Positions 1 to 7,559 of a stretch of 64,000 nucleotides of DNA are shown in pieces. Positions within the stretch are counted from its first letter, which is position 1. Every line of letters starts with the position of its first letter. This DNA comes from Paenibacillus urinalis (GTDB lineage Bacteria; Bacillota; Bacilli; Paenibacillales; Paenibacillaceae): the NCBI RefSeq assembly GCF_028747985.1, contig NZ_CP118108.1, forward strand, positions 2,423,501 through 2,487,500, read 5' to 3'. The notes beneath the pieces are model-generated. The model was not told the DNA's origin, ran no database searches, and saw nothing but the letters and a program-made list of their open reading frames with translations. The position numbers and the translations under genes were made by a program.

Positions 1-1
1 C

Positions 2-136
2 TTCAGAGCTGCTGACAACATGCCGGTTGGGTTGGATTTCATCGGAAGACCTTTCAGTGAACCGACATTGATTAAGCTTGCCTACTCCTATGAACAGCAC
101 ACCCAGCATCGCACGGCTCCTGCCTTAACTCCATAA
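2..136 (+). CDS. Amidase-family protein, C-terminal end (partial)
   Basis: The window opens inside a reading frame of 44 codons that ends in TAA at 134-136. The residues PVGLDFIGRPFSEPTLI followed by an alanine/tyrosine-rich helix (LAYSYEQ) match the C-terminal end of amidase-signature enzymes (GatA/acetamidase type), where this G-x-x-F-I-G-R-P-F-x-E segment precedes the last helix. The catalytic Ser-Ser-Lys triad lies outside the window, so the substrate cannot be judged. The family assignment is fairly secure; the exact enzyme is not. Confidence 0.6.
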   Translation, partial: FRAADNMPVGLDFIGRPFSEPTLIKLAYSYEQHTQHRTAPALTP

Positions 137-157
137 AGATGGGTCAACATTATCGAA

Positions 158-192
158 CAGCGGCGGATTTATGAGTCCGCTGTTTTTTTTTG
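158..192 (+). terminator. Intrinsic terminator after the amidase gene
   Basis: The arms CAGCGG and CCGCTG enclose a loop of about 13 nt and are followed by a run of nine T residues. It ends the transcript of the partial amidase gene before the oxidoreductase at 277. Confidence 0.8.
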
Positions 193-276
193 CGTGTCCA
201 ATCCAGAAATTGAGTCAGTCCCTGGGGCGATGTGTTATAAATAGGATGATATGAAATGGAAGGTTGAGGATGAGAG

Positions 277-1356
277 ATGGATAAAATCGTATTTGCTGTA
301 ATTGGGGCTGGATGGAGAGCTGAATTTTTTATGCGAGTTGCTGCAATGCTGCCGGATCTATTTAAAGTAAGCAGAGTATTGGTCCGAAATGAGGCTAAGG
401 CCGAACTGTTTCAAAAGAAATGGGGAATAAAGACCGTTACAACATTGGATCAATTCCTGGAGAACCGGGATTATTCGTATGCGATTATTTCTATACCTTG
501 GGATGCCAATCCGAATTACATAGCCGAACTGAGCAAGCAGGAGATACCTGTACTCGCCGAGACGCCTCCAGCTCCAGATATGGACGGACTATTGAAGCTG
601 CATCAGGAGCTGCCCGCAAATGCTAAGGTAGAAGTTGCAGAGCAGTACTTGTATCAGCCGATGCACGCGGCCAGAATCCGTCTTGCCCGGTCCGGTATTC
701 TGGGTGAGGTCTCTCATGTTCAAGTATCAGCTGCACATGGATATCATGGAATAAGCCTGATCAGAGAATTGCTGGGGGTCGGGTATGAGAAGGCGAGTAT
801 TACAGGACATCAATTCACAAGTCCCATTGTGAAAGGACCGGGTAGACAGGGCTTGCCTGAAAACGAAGAGATCGTTCAGTCCATTCAAGAATTGGCAGTA
901 TTTCAATTTGGAGAGAAGACTGCGGTTTTTGATTTTTCCAATGTTCAGTACTTCTCTTGGATTCGGGGGAATCGGATCTTGGTTCGCGGGGAGCGTGGAG
1001 AAATTGTCAATGACGAGGTTTCTTATCTGAAGGATTTCAGAACGCCCGTCACATCCCGCTTAAGAAGAATAGATACGGGACACGGAGGGAATCTGGAAGG
1101 ATACGCGCACCGGGGAATCCAATTTGAATCGGAGATGATTTATGAGAATCGATTCGAAATGGGAAGACTGTCGGACGATGAGATTGCTGTAGCGACAAGC
1201 ATGTATAAGATGGGCCTGTATGCGTTAGATCTGGGGCCTTCATTCTATAATTTTGCTAAGGCAGCGCAGGATCATTATTTATCTATGATGATGAAGAGAT
1301 CAATCAAGGAGGGCCAAGAGGTCGTCACTGAAATTATGCCGTGGTCAAGCAGGTAG
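277..1356 (+). CDS. Gfo/Idh/MocA-family oxidoreductase
   Basis: This 359-residue protein is a predicted cytoplasmic NAD(P)-dependent dehydrogenase acting on a sugar, cyclitol or related hydroxy compound. The N-terminal Rossmann motif reads VIGAGWRAEFF (residues about 8-18). The segment ISIPWDANPNYIAEL followed by VLAETPPAP (residues about 72-100) sits where the family usually has the EKP motif; here the lysine is replaced (ETP), which may change catalysis or substrate handling. The rest matches the beta-sheet substrate domain. The ATG follows a purine-rich GGTTGAGGATGAG sequence. It stands alone between a terminator and an SDR gene about 110 nt downstream. The substrate is unknown. Confidence 0.8.
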   Translation: MDKIVFAVIGAGWRAEFFMRVAAMLPDLFKVSRVLVRNEAKAELFQKKWGIKTVTTLDQFLENRDYSYAIISIPWDANPNYIAELSKQEIPVLAETPPAPDMDGLLKLHQELPANAKVEVAEQYLYQPMHAARIRLARSGILGEVSHVQVSAAHGYHGISLIRELLGVGYEKASITGHQFTSPIVKGPGRQGLPENEEIVQSIQELAVFQFGEKTAVFDFSNVQYFSWIRGNRILVRGERGEIVNDEVSYLKDFRTPVTSRLRRIDTGHGGNLEGYAHRGIQFESEMIYENRFEMGRLSDDEIAVATSMYKMGLYALDLGPSFYNFAKAAQDHYLSMMMKRSIKEGQEVVTEIMPWSSR

Positions 1357-1464
1357 GTGATAGTCTGTTATTTCTGCGAAAATTTCGTATTTTTCTGTCA
1401 ATTGGGTAAATTACTTAGGTCGAGTTATTATAACCCAGAATACAAATGACAGGAGACGAGCGAA

Positions 1465-2220
1465 ATGGCTAGACTAACAGACAAAGTGGCGATTATTACA
1501 GGAGGAGCCGGCGGAATTGGTAAAGTGACAGCAGAGCTGTTTCTGAAGGAAGGCGCCAAGGTGGTTATTGTGGACCTCATGCAGGATGCGCTTGATAAGG
1601 TGAAGTCGGAATTGTCATCTCATGGAGAAATTGTTGCTATACAAGCAGATGTATCGAATGAAGCAGATGTAGAGAAGTATGTAAAAGCAACCGTTGATCA
1701 ATTTGGCAAAATTGATGTTTTCTTCAATAATGCCGGAATCGAAGGTAAGGTTGCGCCAATCATGGAACAAGAGGCTCAGGACTTCGATAAAGTTATTGCT
1801 GTGAATGTCAGAGGTGTGTTCCTTGGATTGAAGCATGTGCTCAAAGTGCTTGTAAATCAAGGCTATGGAAGTGTTATCAACACTTCGTCCGTCGCCGGAT
1901 TAAGCGGGAGCATTGGAGTAACACCTTATATTACCTCGAAGCATGCGGTTGTGGGACTGACCAAAGCAGCCGCACTTGAGGTAGCCAGCAAAAATGTCCG
2001 GGTAAACTCCATTCACCCTTCACCTGTGAATACACGTATGATGCGCTCCCTCGAAACGGGCATGCAGACGGATCAGGAGACATTGGCCAAAGCTATCCCG
2101 CTGGGACGTTATGCTGAGTCCAGTGATATCGCCAATCTTGTACTATTTCTCGCTTCTGATGAGAGCTCCTTTATTACAGGTGTGCAATATCGCGTCGACG
2201 GCGGTATGGGTGCGATGTAA
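1465..2220 (+). CDS. SDR-family NAD(P)-dependent dehydrogenase
   Basis: This is a classical short-chain dehydrogenase/reductase of 251 residues, a normal length for the family. The cofactor motif GGAGGIGK is at residues about 13-20, the NNAG motif lies near residue 90 (FFNNAGIEG), and the catalytic pair is in YITSKHAV (Tyr-x3-Lys) after the serine of TSSVAGLSG. The C-terminal DGGMGAM ending is typical. An AGGAGACGAG ribosome binding site precedes the ATG. It lies downstream of the Gfo/Idh gene on the same strand and is closed by its own terminator, so the two could form a sugar-oxidation pair, although the 108-nt gap leaves co-transcription open. It resembles, but is not identical to, the SDR at 41817-42605. 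Confidence 0.88.
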   Translation: MARLTDKVAIITGGAGGIGKVTAELFLKEGAKVVIVDLMQDALDKVKSELSSHGEIVAIQADVSNEADVEKYVKATVDQFGKIDVFFNNAGIEGKVAPIMEQEAQDFDKVIAVNVRGVFLGLKHVLKVLVNQGYGSVINTSSVAGLSGSIGVTPYITSKHAVVGLTKAAALEVASKNVRVNSIHPSPVNTRMMRSLETGMQTDQETLAKAIPLGRYAESSDIANLVLFLASDESSFITGVQYRVDGGMGAM

Positions 2221-2260
2221 CCGTTCAGCCTGCATTAAGATATATACGGATTTAGATCTA

Positions 2261-2299
2261 AACCTCTTTTTGGCAATCCAGCCGAGAAGGGGTTTTTTT
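2261..2299 (+). terminator. Intrinsic terminator after the SDR gene
   Basis: The arms AACCTCTT and AAGGGGTT (one G-U pair) enclose a loop of about 17 nt, followed by a run of seven T residues. It separates the SDR gene from the catalase promoter region. Confidence 0.75.
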
Positions 2300-2348
2300 G
2301 GATCCAAGTTTGCGCCAGTCTACACTTTGCATTTATTTATACACAATA

Positions 2349-2383
2349 TTATAAGAATAAAAATTCCAGTTGTGGAAAATATA
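2349..2383 (+). promoter_or_regulatory. Candidate regulatory region of the catalase gene (PerR box and/or SigF-type promoter)
   Basis: Two overlapping patterns are visible. First, TTATAAG-A-ATAAAAA at 2349-2363 matches the 7-1-7 PerR-box consensus at about 11 of 14 positions. Second, GAATA at 2355-2359 followed after 14 nt by GGAAAATATA at 2374-2383 resembles a forespore sigma-F promoter (-35 GYATA-like, -10 GGnnAnnnT). Known B. subtilis catalases use one or the other: KatA is PerR-controlled and KatX is sigma-F-dependent. Both readings rest on consensus matching only. Confidence 0.35.
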
Positions 2384-2432
2384 CAAGGGGTAGGCTAGAC
2401 TCACCCATATTATAGGAAAGTAGGTACATGTA

Positions 2433-4046
2433 TTGGATACGAATCATAATGATCCAAAAACGAACATAGAAGATGATCAAACTTTAACGAATCGACAAGG
2501 CCATCCGATTACGAACAATCAGAATATTAGAACAGTCAGCAACCGGGGACCTGCTACCTTGGAGAACTACGATTTTATCGAGAAGATCAGTCACTTTGAC
2601 CGGGAAAAGGTGCCTGAACGAATTGTACATGCCAGAGGAGCAGGAGCTCACGGTTACTTTGAAGCTTATGGAACATGCGGCGATGAGCCGATATCTAAGT
2701 ACACTCGTGCCAAGCTGTTCCAGGAAAAAGGCAAGCAAACACCGGTCTTCGTGCGTTTCTCTACCGTTGTACACGGCCTGCACTCTCCGGAAACGGTGCG
2801 TGACCCGCGCGGATTTGCAGTTAAATTTTATACGGAAGACGGCAACTGGGACCTTGTTGGGAACAATCTCAAAATCTTCTTTATCCGGGATGCGATGAAA
2901 TTCCCTGATATGATTCATGCGTTCCGTCCAGATCCAGTGACCAATATTCAGGATGCGAGAAGGTTCTTCGATTTCTGTGCCAATTCGCCGGAATCCTTTC
3001 ATATGGTCACATTTGTCTATTCTCCATGGGGTATTCCAGCGAACTACCGAATGATGCAGGGCTCGGGCGTAAACACGTACAAATGGGTCAATCAAGAAGG
3101 AAAAGCAGTGCTTGTCAAATATCATTGGGAGCCGAAGCAAGGCATTAAGAACCTCACTGTGAAGGAAGCAGAGGAAATTCAAGGGAAGAACTTCAACCAT
3201 GCGACACAGGACTTGTATGAGGCTATCGAGAGTGGTGATTACCCGGAATGGGAGCTGTTTGTGCAGATCATGGAGGATGGTCCGAATGAAGAGCTCGATT
3301 TTGATCCGCTGGATGACACGAAGCTGTGGCCGAATGATCAGTTCCCATGGAAGAAGGTTGGACGCATGGTGCTGAACAAGTCTCCTGAGAACTATTTCAA
3401 TGAAGTAGAGCAGTCCGCTTTTGGTACAGGGGTACTGGTTGATGGACTTGATTTCTCGGATGACAAAATGCTGCAGGGTCGTACCTTCTCCTATTCAGAT
3501 ACACAGCGCTATCGTGTAGGTGCGAACTATTTGCAGCTGCCAATCAATGCCGCGAAGAAGCGTGTCGCAACCAACCAGGAGGGTGGTCAGCTTCGTTATT
3601 ATAACGATAAGGCACCAGGGCAGAACCTGCATGTGAACTACGAGCCTTCCAGTATGGGCGGACTTACGGAAGCCGAGCAGACAGGTAAAGAGTACACACC
3701 TTATATTGAAGGCAATCTCGTGCGTGAGTCGATAGACCGTAATGACAATACGAAGCAGGCAGGTCAAACCTACCGTGATTTTGAACAATGGGAAAAGGAT
3801 GAACTGATTAACAATATGGTGAACGATCTTGCCATCTGCCCGAAGGATATTCAAGATAAAATGATTGCTCTAGCAGAGCAGGCCGATGAGGACTATGGCC
3901 GCCGCTTGAGAGAAGGTATTGCAGAGAAGAGCAAAATGATGGGCGACAATAACAGTGTTGCACAGACACACCCGCTGGGTGCTGATGATGCGCCTGGGGC
4001 AGTAGATGAAGCGATTCAAAAAGGACATGAGCAGGATCCGTATTAA
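2433..4046 (+). CDS. Heme catalase (monofunctional, KatA/KatX type)
   Basis: This 537-residue enzyme disproportionates hydrogen peroxide. The catalytic histidine is in [12 protein letters not shown] (His near residue 66), the distal asparagine is in [12 protein letters not shown], and the proximal heme tyrosine is in [15 protein letters not shown] near residue 353. The N-terminal [14 protein letters not shown] and the extended C-terminus make it longer than typical vegetative KatA (about 483 residues) and closer in length to the Bacillus spore catalase KatX. I cannot prove that subtype, so no symbol is given. TTG is used as start, about 12 nt after AGGAAAGTAGG; a nearby ATG is out of frame. 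It is a monocistronic unit closed by a very long hairpin terminator. Confidence 0.95.
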   Translation: MDTNHNDPKTNIEDDQTLTNRQGHPITNNQNIRTVSNRGPATLENYDFIEKISHFDREKVPERIVHARGAGAHGYFEAYGTCGDEPISKYTRAKLFQEKGKQTPVFVRFSTVVHGLHSPETVRDPRGFAVKFYTEDGNWDLVGNNLKIFFIRDAMKFPDMIHAFRPDPVTNIQDARRFFDFCANSPESFHMVTFVYSPWGIPANYRMMQGSGVNTYKWVNQEGKAVLVKYHWEPKQGIKNLTVKEAEEIQGKNFNHATQDLYEAIESGDYPEWELFVQIMEDGPNEELDFDPLDDTKLWPNDQFPWKKVGRMVLNKSPENYFNEVEQSAFGTGVLVDGLDFSDDKMLQGRTFSYSDTQRYRVGANYLQLPINAAKKRVATNQEGGQLRYYNDKAPGQNLHVNYEPSSMGGLTEAEQTGKEYTPYIEGNLVRESIDRNDNTKQAGQTYRDFEQWEKDELINNMVNDLAICPKDIQDKMIALAEQADEDYGRRLREGIAEKSKMMGDNNSVAQTHPLGADDAPGAVDEAIQKGHEQDPY

Positions 4047-4139
4047 GGAATACTTGCGTAAGCCAGTCTGCTGAGAAGATCTCTCGTGGAGACTGAGAAG
4101 TACATAGACGCAAAGGGTTTGTTGTGTCTGATAGAAAAT

Positions 4140-4215
4140 ATCCCTCAATAGTTAACATGAGTAGAAATGATCCTAATGATCATGAACCTTATTCATGCTG
4201 TTGAGGGATTTTTTT
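4140..4215 (+). terminator. Long hairpin terminator after the catalase gene
   Basis: The outer arms ATCCCTCAA (4140-4148) and TTGAGGGAT (4201-4209) run straight into a T7 tract. Inside, CATGA/TCATG and ATGATC/GATCAT also pair, so almost the whole 70 nt can fold into one imperfect helix with a TTAA bulge. It is much longer than the other terminators here. Confidence 0.8.
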
Positions 4216-4227
4216 GTACGATATGAT

Positions 4228-4395
4228 ATGATGGGGCGTCCTTCTGGTTATCAAGCGCTGGTAACGAAAGTGATAGAAGGAGATTTGCGCAATAAGGAAG
4301 AGATTTATCAACTATGTGAAGGCTTATGGACGGGGTTAAATGAGTGGTATTCGGAGCTGGGGATTGACTATGTCAGTAAGGAGCTGCCTGTGTAA
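4228..4395 (+). CDS. Small hypothetical protein (uncertain)
   Basis: A short frame of about 55 codons starts at a double ATG (4228/4231) just after the catalase terminator. It encodes an acidic, soluble peptide with segments GYQALVTKVIEGDLRNKEE and EGLWTGLNEWYSELG that read like a folded helical protein rather than random translation. No membrane segment or signal peptide is seen. I do not recognise the family. There is no good Shine-Dalgarno sequence before either ATG, and the longer frame from 4195 would start inside the terminator hairpin. It may be a real orphan small protein or a chance frame. Confidence 0.3.
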   Translation: MMGRPSGYQALVTKVIEGDLRNKEEIYQLCEGLWTGLNEWYSELGIDYVSKELPV

Positions 4396-4428
4396 ATGGT
4401 TCTTTAGATGCATAATTTAGTTGGCATC

Positions 4429-4457
4429 TTGACCGTTTTTCGATTGTTTGCTATATT
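4429..4457 (+). promoter_or_regulatory. Sigma-A promoter of ureohydrolase gene 1
   Basis: TTGACC (4429-4434) and TATATT (4452-4457) are separated by exactly 17 nt. The -10 lies about 150 nt before the start codon, leaving a long leader that contains a hairpin terminator. The leader just after this promoter shares sequence blocks with that of the second ureohydrolase gene (6423 onward). Confidence 0.7.
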
Positions 4458-4514
4458 ACATACACAACAAATGCATATCTCAGGCAGTCTATCCAAGACG
4501 GGTGACTACTTGAT

Positions 4515-4570
4515 CGGCAATAGAGCCGCTTGCTTATCTAAGAAGATAAGGGAGCGGCTCTTTCTGTTTA
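4515..4570 (+). promoter_or_regulatory. Leader attenuator of ureohydrolase 1 (probable ANTAR target)
   Basis: A strong hairpin lies inside the 5' leader: arms AGAGCCGCT (4522-4530) and AGCGGCTCT (4553-4561) with an inner TTATCT/AGATAA helix, followed by TTTCTGTTT. A smaller, mutually exclusive hairpin CGGC-[AATAGA]-GCCG (4515-4528) uses the 5' arm of that terminator. This is the architecture of ANTAR-protein targets, where a hexaloop hairpin blocks the terminator. The loop begins with A as expected but has G at position 5, not 4, and a first hexaloop hairpin is not obvious here. The leader blocks ACACAAC, GCATA and CAGGCA recur upstream of the second gene. Confidence 0.5.
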
Positions 4571-4608
4571 CTTTATGCATTTTTAAATCATTCAGAGGAG
4601 TGTTGTGC

Positions 4609-5580
4609 ATGTATCGACCTTTAACAGAGAAAGGCAAACCGGCTTTTGGAGGAATTCGTACCTTTATGCATCTTCCGCATATCAAGTCATTGGATCAGGT
4701 CGATTATGCCATCATCGGCAATCCGTTTGATACGGGAGCCGGGTACGCAGTAGGCACAAGATTTGGTCCGTCAGCGATACGGGAAATGTCACAGCGAATC
4801 AGGACAACGAATCCAGCCCAAGGGATTGATAGCAGCGAGTATTTGTCTGGAATCGATTATGGTGACCTTTCTATCTATCCTGGTTATATTGAACAGACGT
4901 ATGAGACCGTTCAAGAGCAGCTTGCTCCAATTTATGATAAAGGCATCGTTCCAATTATTTTAGGGGGAGACCACTCCATATCCTATCCTCATGTGAAGGC
5001 TGCTGCAGCCCAATATGGTCCGATCAGCCTCGTTCATTTTGATTCTCATTCGGATGCCTGGGAGCCTATGGATGAAATACGCAGGTTTTCTCATGGTAAT
5101 ATGTTTTATCATGGAGCTAAAGAAGGCTGGATCAATACGGAGACATCCATTCAAATGGGAATGCGGGGACATTCGAGCTTAACGCATTATGAAGAAACTC
5201 GTGCCCTTGGTTTTGATCTGCTAACTACCGATGATGTGAAGAGAATGGGGACAGAGCAGCTATGTCAAAGAGTCAAGGATAGAGTAAAAGACACACCGGT
5301 CTTCCTGACCTTTGACATCGATTTTCTGGATCCTGTGTTTGCACCAGGAACGGGAACGCCTGAAGTCGGGGGATTTACGACCTATGAAGCGATTCAGATG
5401 TTGAGAGGACTTGCTGGAATAAATATCATAGGATGTGATCTTGTAGAGGTGCTGCCTGACCGCGATCCAACAAGGGTAACGGCTCTGAATGCAGCTGCGA
5501 TTGTATCGGAGTTTATTACACTTCTGGCTATGCATCGCCGGAGTCGGAAGCTATTGGCTGCAGAATCTGTGACTGTTTGA
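4609..5580 (+). CDS. Agmatinase-family ureohydrolase (paralog 1)
   Basis: This 323-residue cytoplasmic enzyme belongs to the arginase/agmatinase fold and is expected to hydrolyse a guanidino compound to urea with a binuclear metal centre. The metal-ligand motifs are GGDHS (near residue 120), HFDSHSD (near 143-149; many agmatinases have DAHTD) and TFDIDFLDP (near 230), followed by the signature APGTGTPEVGGF. SHGNMF corresponds to the substrate-side HG motif. ATG 4609 was chosen because GAGGAG lies 10 nt upstream; the frame is open further 5', but that part covers the promoter and attenuator. It is monocistronic, with a terminator 20 nt after the stop. Agmatine, guanidinobutyrate, guanidine or another substrate are all possible. 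Confidence 0.88.
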   Translation: MYRPLTEKGKPAFGGIRTFMHLPHIKSLDQVDYAIIGNPFDTGAGYAVGTRFGPSAIREMSQRIRTTNPAQGIDSSEYLSGIDYGDLSIYPGYIEQTYETVQEQLAPIYDKGIVPIILGGDHSISYPHVKAAAAQYGPISLVHFDSHSDAWEPMDEIRRFSHGNMFYHGAKEGWINTETSIQMGMRGHSSLTHYEETRALGFDLLTTDDVKRMGTEQLCQRVKDRVKDTPVFLTFDIDFLDPVFAPGTGTPEVGGFTTYEAIQMLRGLAGINIIGCDLVEVLPDRDPTRVTALNAAAIVSEFITLLAMHRRSRKLLAAESVTV

Positions 5581-5598
5581 CTTCACGTTGTATAAAGA

Positions 5599-5635
5599 AA
5601 CATCCGCTGAAGCTAATTGCTCAGCGGATGTTTTA
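5599..5635. terminator. Terminator between ureohydrolase 1 and the convergent ANTAR gene
   Basis: ACATCCGCTGA (5600-5610) and TCAGCGGATGT (5621-5631) form an 11-bp perfect stem followed by TTTT. It serves the ureohydrolase gene; on the other strand the hairpin is preceded by the ANTAR stop, with a short T run, so it may act in both directions. Confidence 0.8.
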
Positions 5636-5662
5636 ACGTTGTCCGGCCTGCCAGGAGTCAGA

Positions 5663-6211
5663 TCATATAGGCTGTCTTAACACGGAATCAGCGACCTCGA
5701 TAATTTTTCTGCGTTCATTCATTGCCTGTGTACGCATGAGTTCATAGGCTTTGTTCTCACTTATATTTTTCTGCTTACTAAGTGACAGCTTCGCGCTTTC
5801 AACACGCTTAATTTCATCAAGCTTGCTGGATAAGAAACGATACTCACGTTCCAAATGGACCCTCATCTGATAGTTCTTTACTCCTATGAGCAATGACCAT
5901 TGAAGCTCATTATCATTCATGCCTGAGCAAAGTACACCGTCGAGCTTCTCGTGTGGAGCGGCAGTGGCAGGTTTTCGTTCATCGCACCACCACAGAATAG
6001 GAAAAGAGAATAAGGAGTTTGCCAAATGAAGCCATTTCTTCAGTCGACAAGCAGGCAAATCGAGGATGATCATTTCAAACCTGCTCTCTGTAAGATTTTC
6101 CATACATTCAGCTTCAACAGACTCAACACGATAACCTAATTCTTTGAACTTGACATCAACTTGACATTTGGTCGTCGGGATATCATGAACATGCAATAAT
6201 CTTGGTTTCAT
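5663..6211 (-). CDS. AmiR/NasT-like ANTAR-domain transcription antiterminator
   Basis: This 182-residue protein has an N-terminal receiver-like domain (residues about 1-118) and a C-terminal ANTAR RNA-binding domain (about 128-180). ANTAR hallmarks are visible: SSKLDEIKRVESAK, then SENKAYELMRTQAMNERRK and a final IIEVADSVL helix. The receiver half keeps IILDLP near residue 51 but has lost the usual conserved lysine and reads FPILWW where a conserved Ser/Thr is expected, so it is probably a pseudo-receiver as in AmiR. ANTAR proteins bind paired hexaloop hairpins in nascent RNA and prevent termination. The gene sits divergently between two ureohydrolase genes that each carry a leader terminator, so those leaders are the natural targets. 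No cognate kinase or AmiC-like sensor is in the window. Confidence 0.85.
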   Translation of the reverse strand: MKPRLLHVHDIPTTKCQVDVKFKELGYRVESVEAECMENLTESRFEMIILDLPACRLKKWLHLANSLFSFPILWWCDERKPATAAPHEKLDGVLCSGMNDNELQWSLLIGVKNYQMRVHLEREYRFLSSKLDEIKRVESAKLSLSKQKNISENKAYELMRTQAMNERRKIIEVADSVLRQPI

Positions 6212-6399
6212 AATTTACCCATCACCTCGAAGTAGGAATTGAGACAACAGCTTTCGTGTTTTGTGTATGTACAAAGGTGAATGTTTCTGATTAATGATAA
6301 TTTATATAATACATCTATTTAAAAGTCAATCGATTAAGTGAAGTAATCTGACACAAAAGTACAAAAAATATTAAATTTCAAGAGATTGTGTTAAATATA

Positions 6400-6428
6400 T
6401 TGACACATGCCGCTCCTGTTTCTATAAT
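6400..6428 (+). promoter_or_regulatory. Consensus sigma-A promoter of the ureohydrolase 2/transporter operon
   Basis: TTGACA (6400-6405), a 17-nt spacer and TATAAT (6423-6428) form a perfect sigma-A consensus, unusually strong for a catabolic operon. Such a promoter would need downstream control, which fits the attenuator that follows. The 188 nt between this promoter and the divergent ANTAR start (6211) are AT-rich and presumably hold the ANTAR promoter. Confidence 0.85.
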
Positions 6429-6440
6429 TGCATTACACAA

Positions 6441-6528
6441 CTGCATACAAGCAGGCATCCTCTGGTGTGGGATGTTTGTCTATGGCAAAGAGGCCGCTTA
6501 ATCATAAGCGGCCTCTTTTTGTTTTTTT
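6441..6528 (+). promoter_or_regulatory. Leader attenuator of ureohydrolase 2 operon with dual hexaloop hairpins (probable ANTAR RNA)
   Basis: Reading from the start site: hairpin P1 is CTGC (6441-6444), hexaloop ATACAA, GCAG (6451-6454). A middle stem CATCC/GGATG follows (6456-6474). P2 is TGGC (6483-6486), hexaloop AAAGAG with A at position 1 and G at position 4, then GCCG (6493-6496). The terminator has a 12-bp stem, AGAGGCCGCTTA (6489-6500) with TAAGCGGCCTCT (6505-6516), and a long T tract. P2 and the terminator share bases, so they exclude each other, which is the known ANTAR antitermination layout. The P2 loop fits the AnnGnn rule; the P1 loop keeps A1 but has C4. Structure assignment is by eye. 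Confidence 0.6.
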
Positions 6529-6557
6529 CTTAGAAAATAGAATGGAGTGAGCTGAGA

Positions 6558-7559
6558 ATGAAATATCGTCCACAGATTGAAATGGGGAAACCGTTGTATT
6601 CAGGAATCCATACGTTTATGCATTTGCCTTATGAACAAAATCTGGATGAGGACGTGGATTTTGCCGTAATCGGGGTTCCGTTTGACACAGGTGTCAGTTA
6701 TGGAATTGGAGCTAGGTTTGGTCCGTCAGCGATTCGCAGCATGTCTCAGCGGATCAGGCCCATCTCTCCCGTACATCAGATTGATATTTCTGAATATTTA
6801 TCAGGGGTGGATTATGGAGATCTCATCGTTCATCCAGGTTATATCGAACAATCCTATCAAGCAATTGAAGATCAGCTGACGCCAGTATTTGGAGCAGGTG
6901 TGGTGCCAATATTGCTGGGAGGAGATCATTCTATATCACTGCCCCACTTAAGAGCAGCAGCCAAGAAGCATGGTCCTGTATGTCTGGTGCATTTTGATTC
7001 CCATTCCGACACTGGACGATCCAAGCATCCGGAAAGAATGTGGTCGCATGGAGCTGTTTTCAGTTATGCGGTAGATGAAGGTCTCATTGATCCTTATCAT
7101 TCCATCCAGATGGGAATGAGAGGAACGACATACAGGGCAGATGGTCTGGAAGAAGCTAGAGCGATGGGCTTTGAAGTGTTGACGACAGATGATGTCAGAG
7201 ATTTAACTATTCCTGAACTTTGCCGCAAGGTGAAAGAATGTGTCGGAGATCGCCCGGTGTTTCTTACCTTTGATATTGATTTTCTTGATCCCGTCTATGC
7301 GCCTGGAACGGGAACACCAGAGGTCGGCGGCTTTACAACCTATGAAGCACAGAAGATGCTGAGAGGCTTGGCAGGTATTGATTTTATTGGCTTTGATCTG
7401 GTAGAAGTACTGCCTGACCGTGATCCAAGTCAGGTGACGGCACTTAATGCAGCTAATATTGTATTTGAATTCATCAGCTTGCTTGCAGTAAAGCGCAGAG
7501 ATAAGTCGGAACGTGTGACACGAGCGGAAGGAGATATGTCTTATGAGAAAATGGTTTAA
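6558..7559 (+). CDS. Agmatinase-family ureohydrolase (paralog 2)
   Basis: This 333-residue enzyme is clearly paralogous to the one at 4609-5580: both share GIxTFMHLP, FGPSAIR, SEYLSGxDYGDL, GGDHSIS, HFDSHSD, LTFDIDFLDPV and VEVLPDRDP. Metal ligands of the agmatinase fold are complete, and SHGAVF provides the substrate-side HG motif. The loop after HFDSHSD differs between the copies (TGRSKHPERMW here, AWEPMDEIRRF in copy 1), so they may differ in substrate or form a heteromer. GGAG lies about 10 nt before the ATG. It is the first gene of an operon with an ABC importer; the next gene starts 17 nt before its stop. The substrate is probably what the transporter brings in. Confidence 0.88.
   Translation: MKYRPQIEMGKPLYSGIHTFMHLPYEQNLDEDVDFAVIGVPFDTGVSYGIGARFGPSAIRSMSQRIRPISPVHQIDISEYLSGVDYGDLIVHPGYIEQSYQAIEDQLTPVFGAGVVPILLGGDHSISLPHLRAAAKKHGPVCLVHFDSHSDTGRSKHPERMWSHGAVFSYAVDEGLIDPYHSIQMGMRGTTYRADGLEEARAMGFEVLTTDDVRDLTIPELCRKVKECVGDRPVFLTFDIDFLDPVYAPGTGTPEVGGFTTYEAQKMLRGLAGIDFIGFDLVEVLPDRDPSQVTALNAANIVFEFISLLAVKRRDKSERVTRAEGDMSYEKMV

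Noticed and set aside
2484..3200. 238-codon frame antisense to the catalase gene
   Set aside because: Catalase coding is unambiguous on the plus strand; the antisense product has no recognisable features.
4458..4570. Guanidine or purine riboswitch in the leaders of the ureohydrolase genes
   Set aside because: Conserved elements of guanidine-I, -II (ACGR loops) and -III or of purine riboswitches are not found; the ANTAR-type layout explains the hairpins better.
4408..4608. N-terminal extension of ureohydrolase 1 (67 extra codons)
   Set aside because: The extension covers the promoter and attenuator hairpin; homologous copy 2 starts at the equivalent of 4609 and a good ribosome binding site is there.
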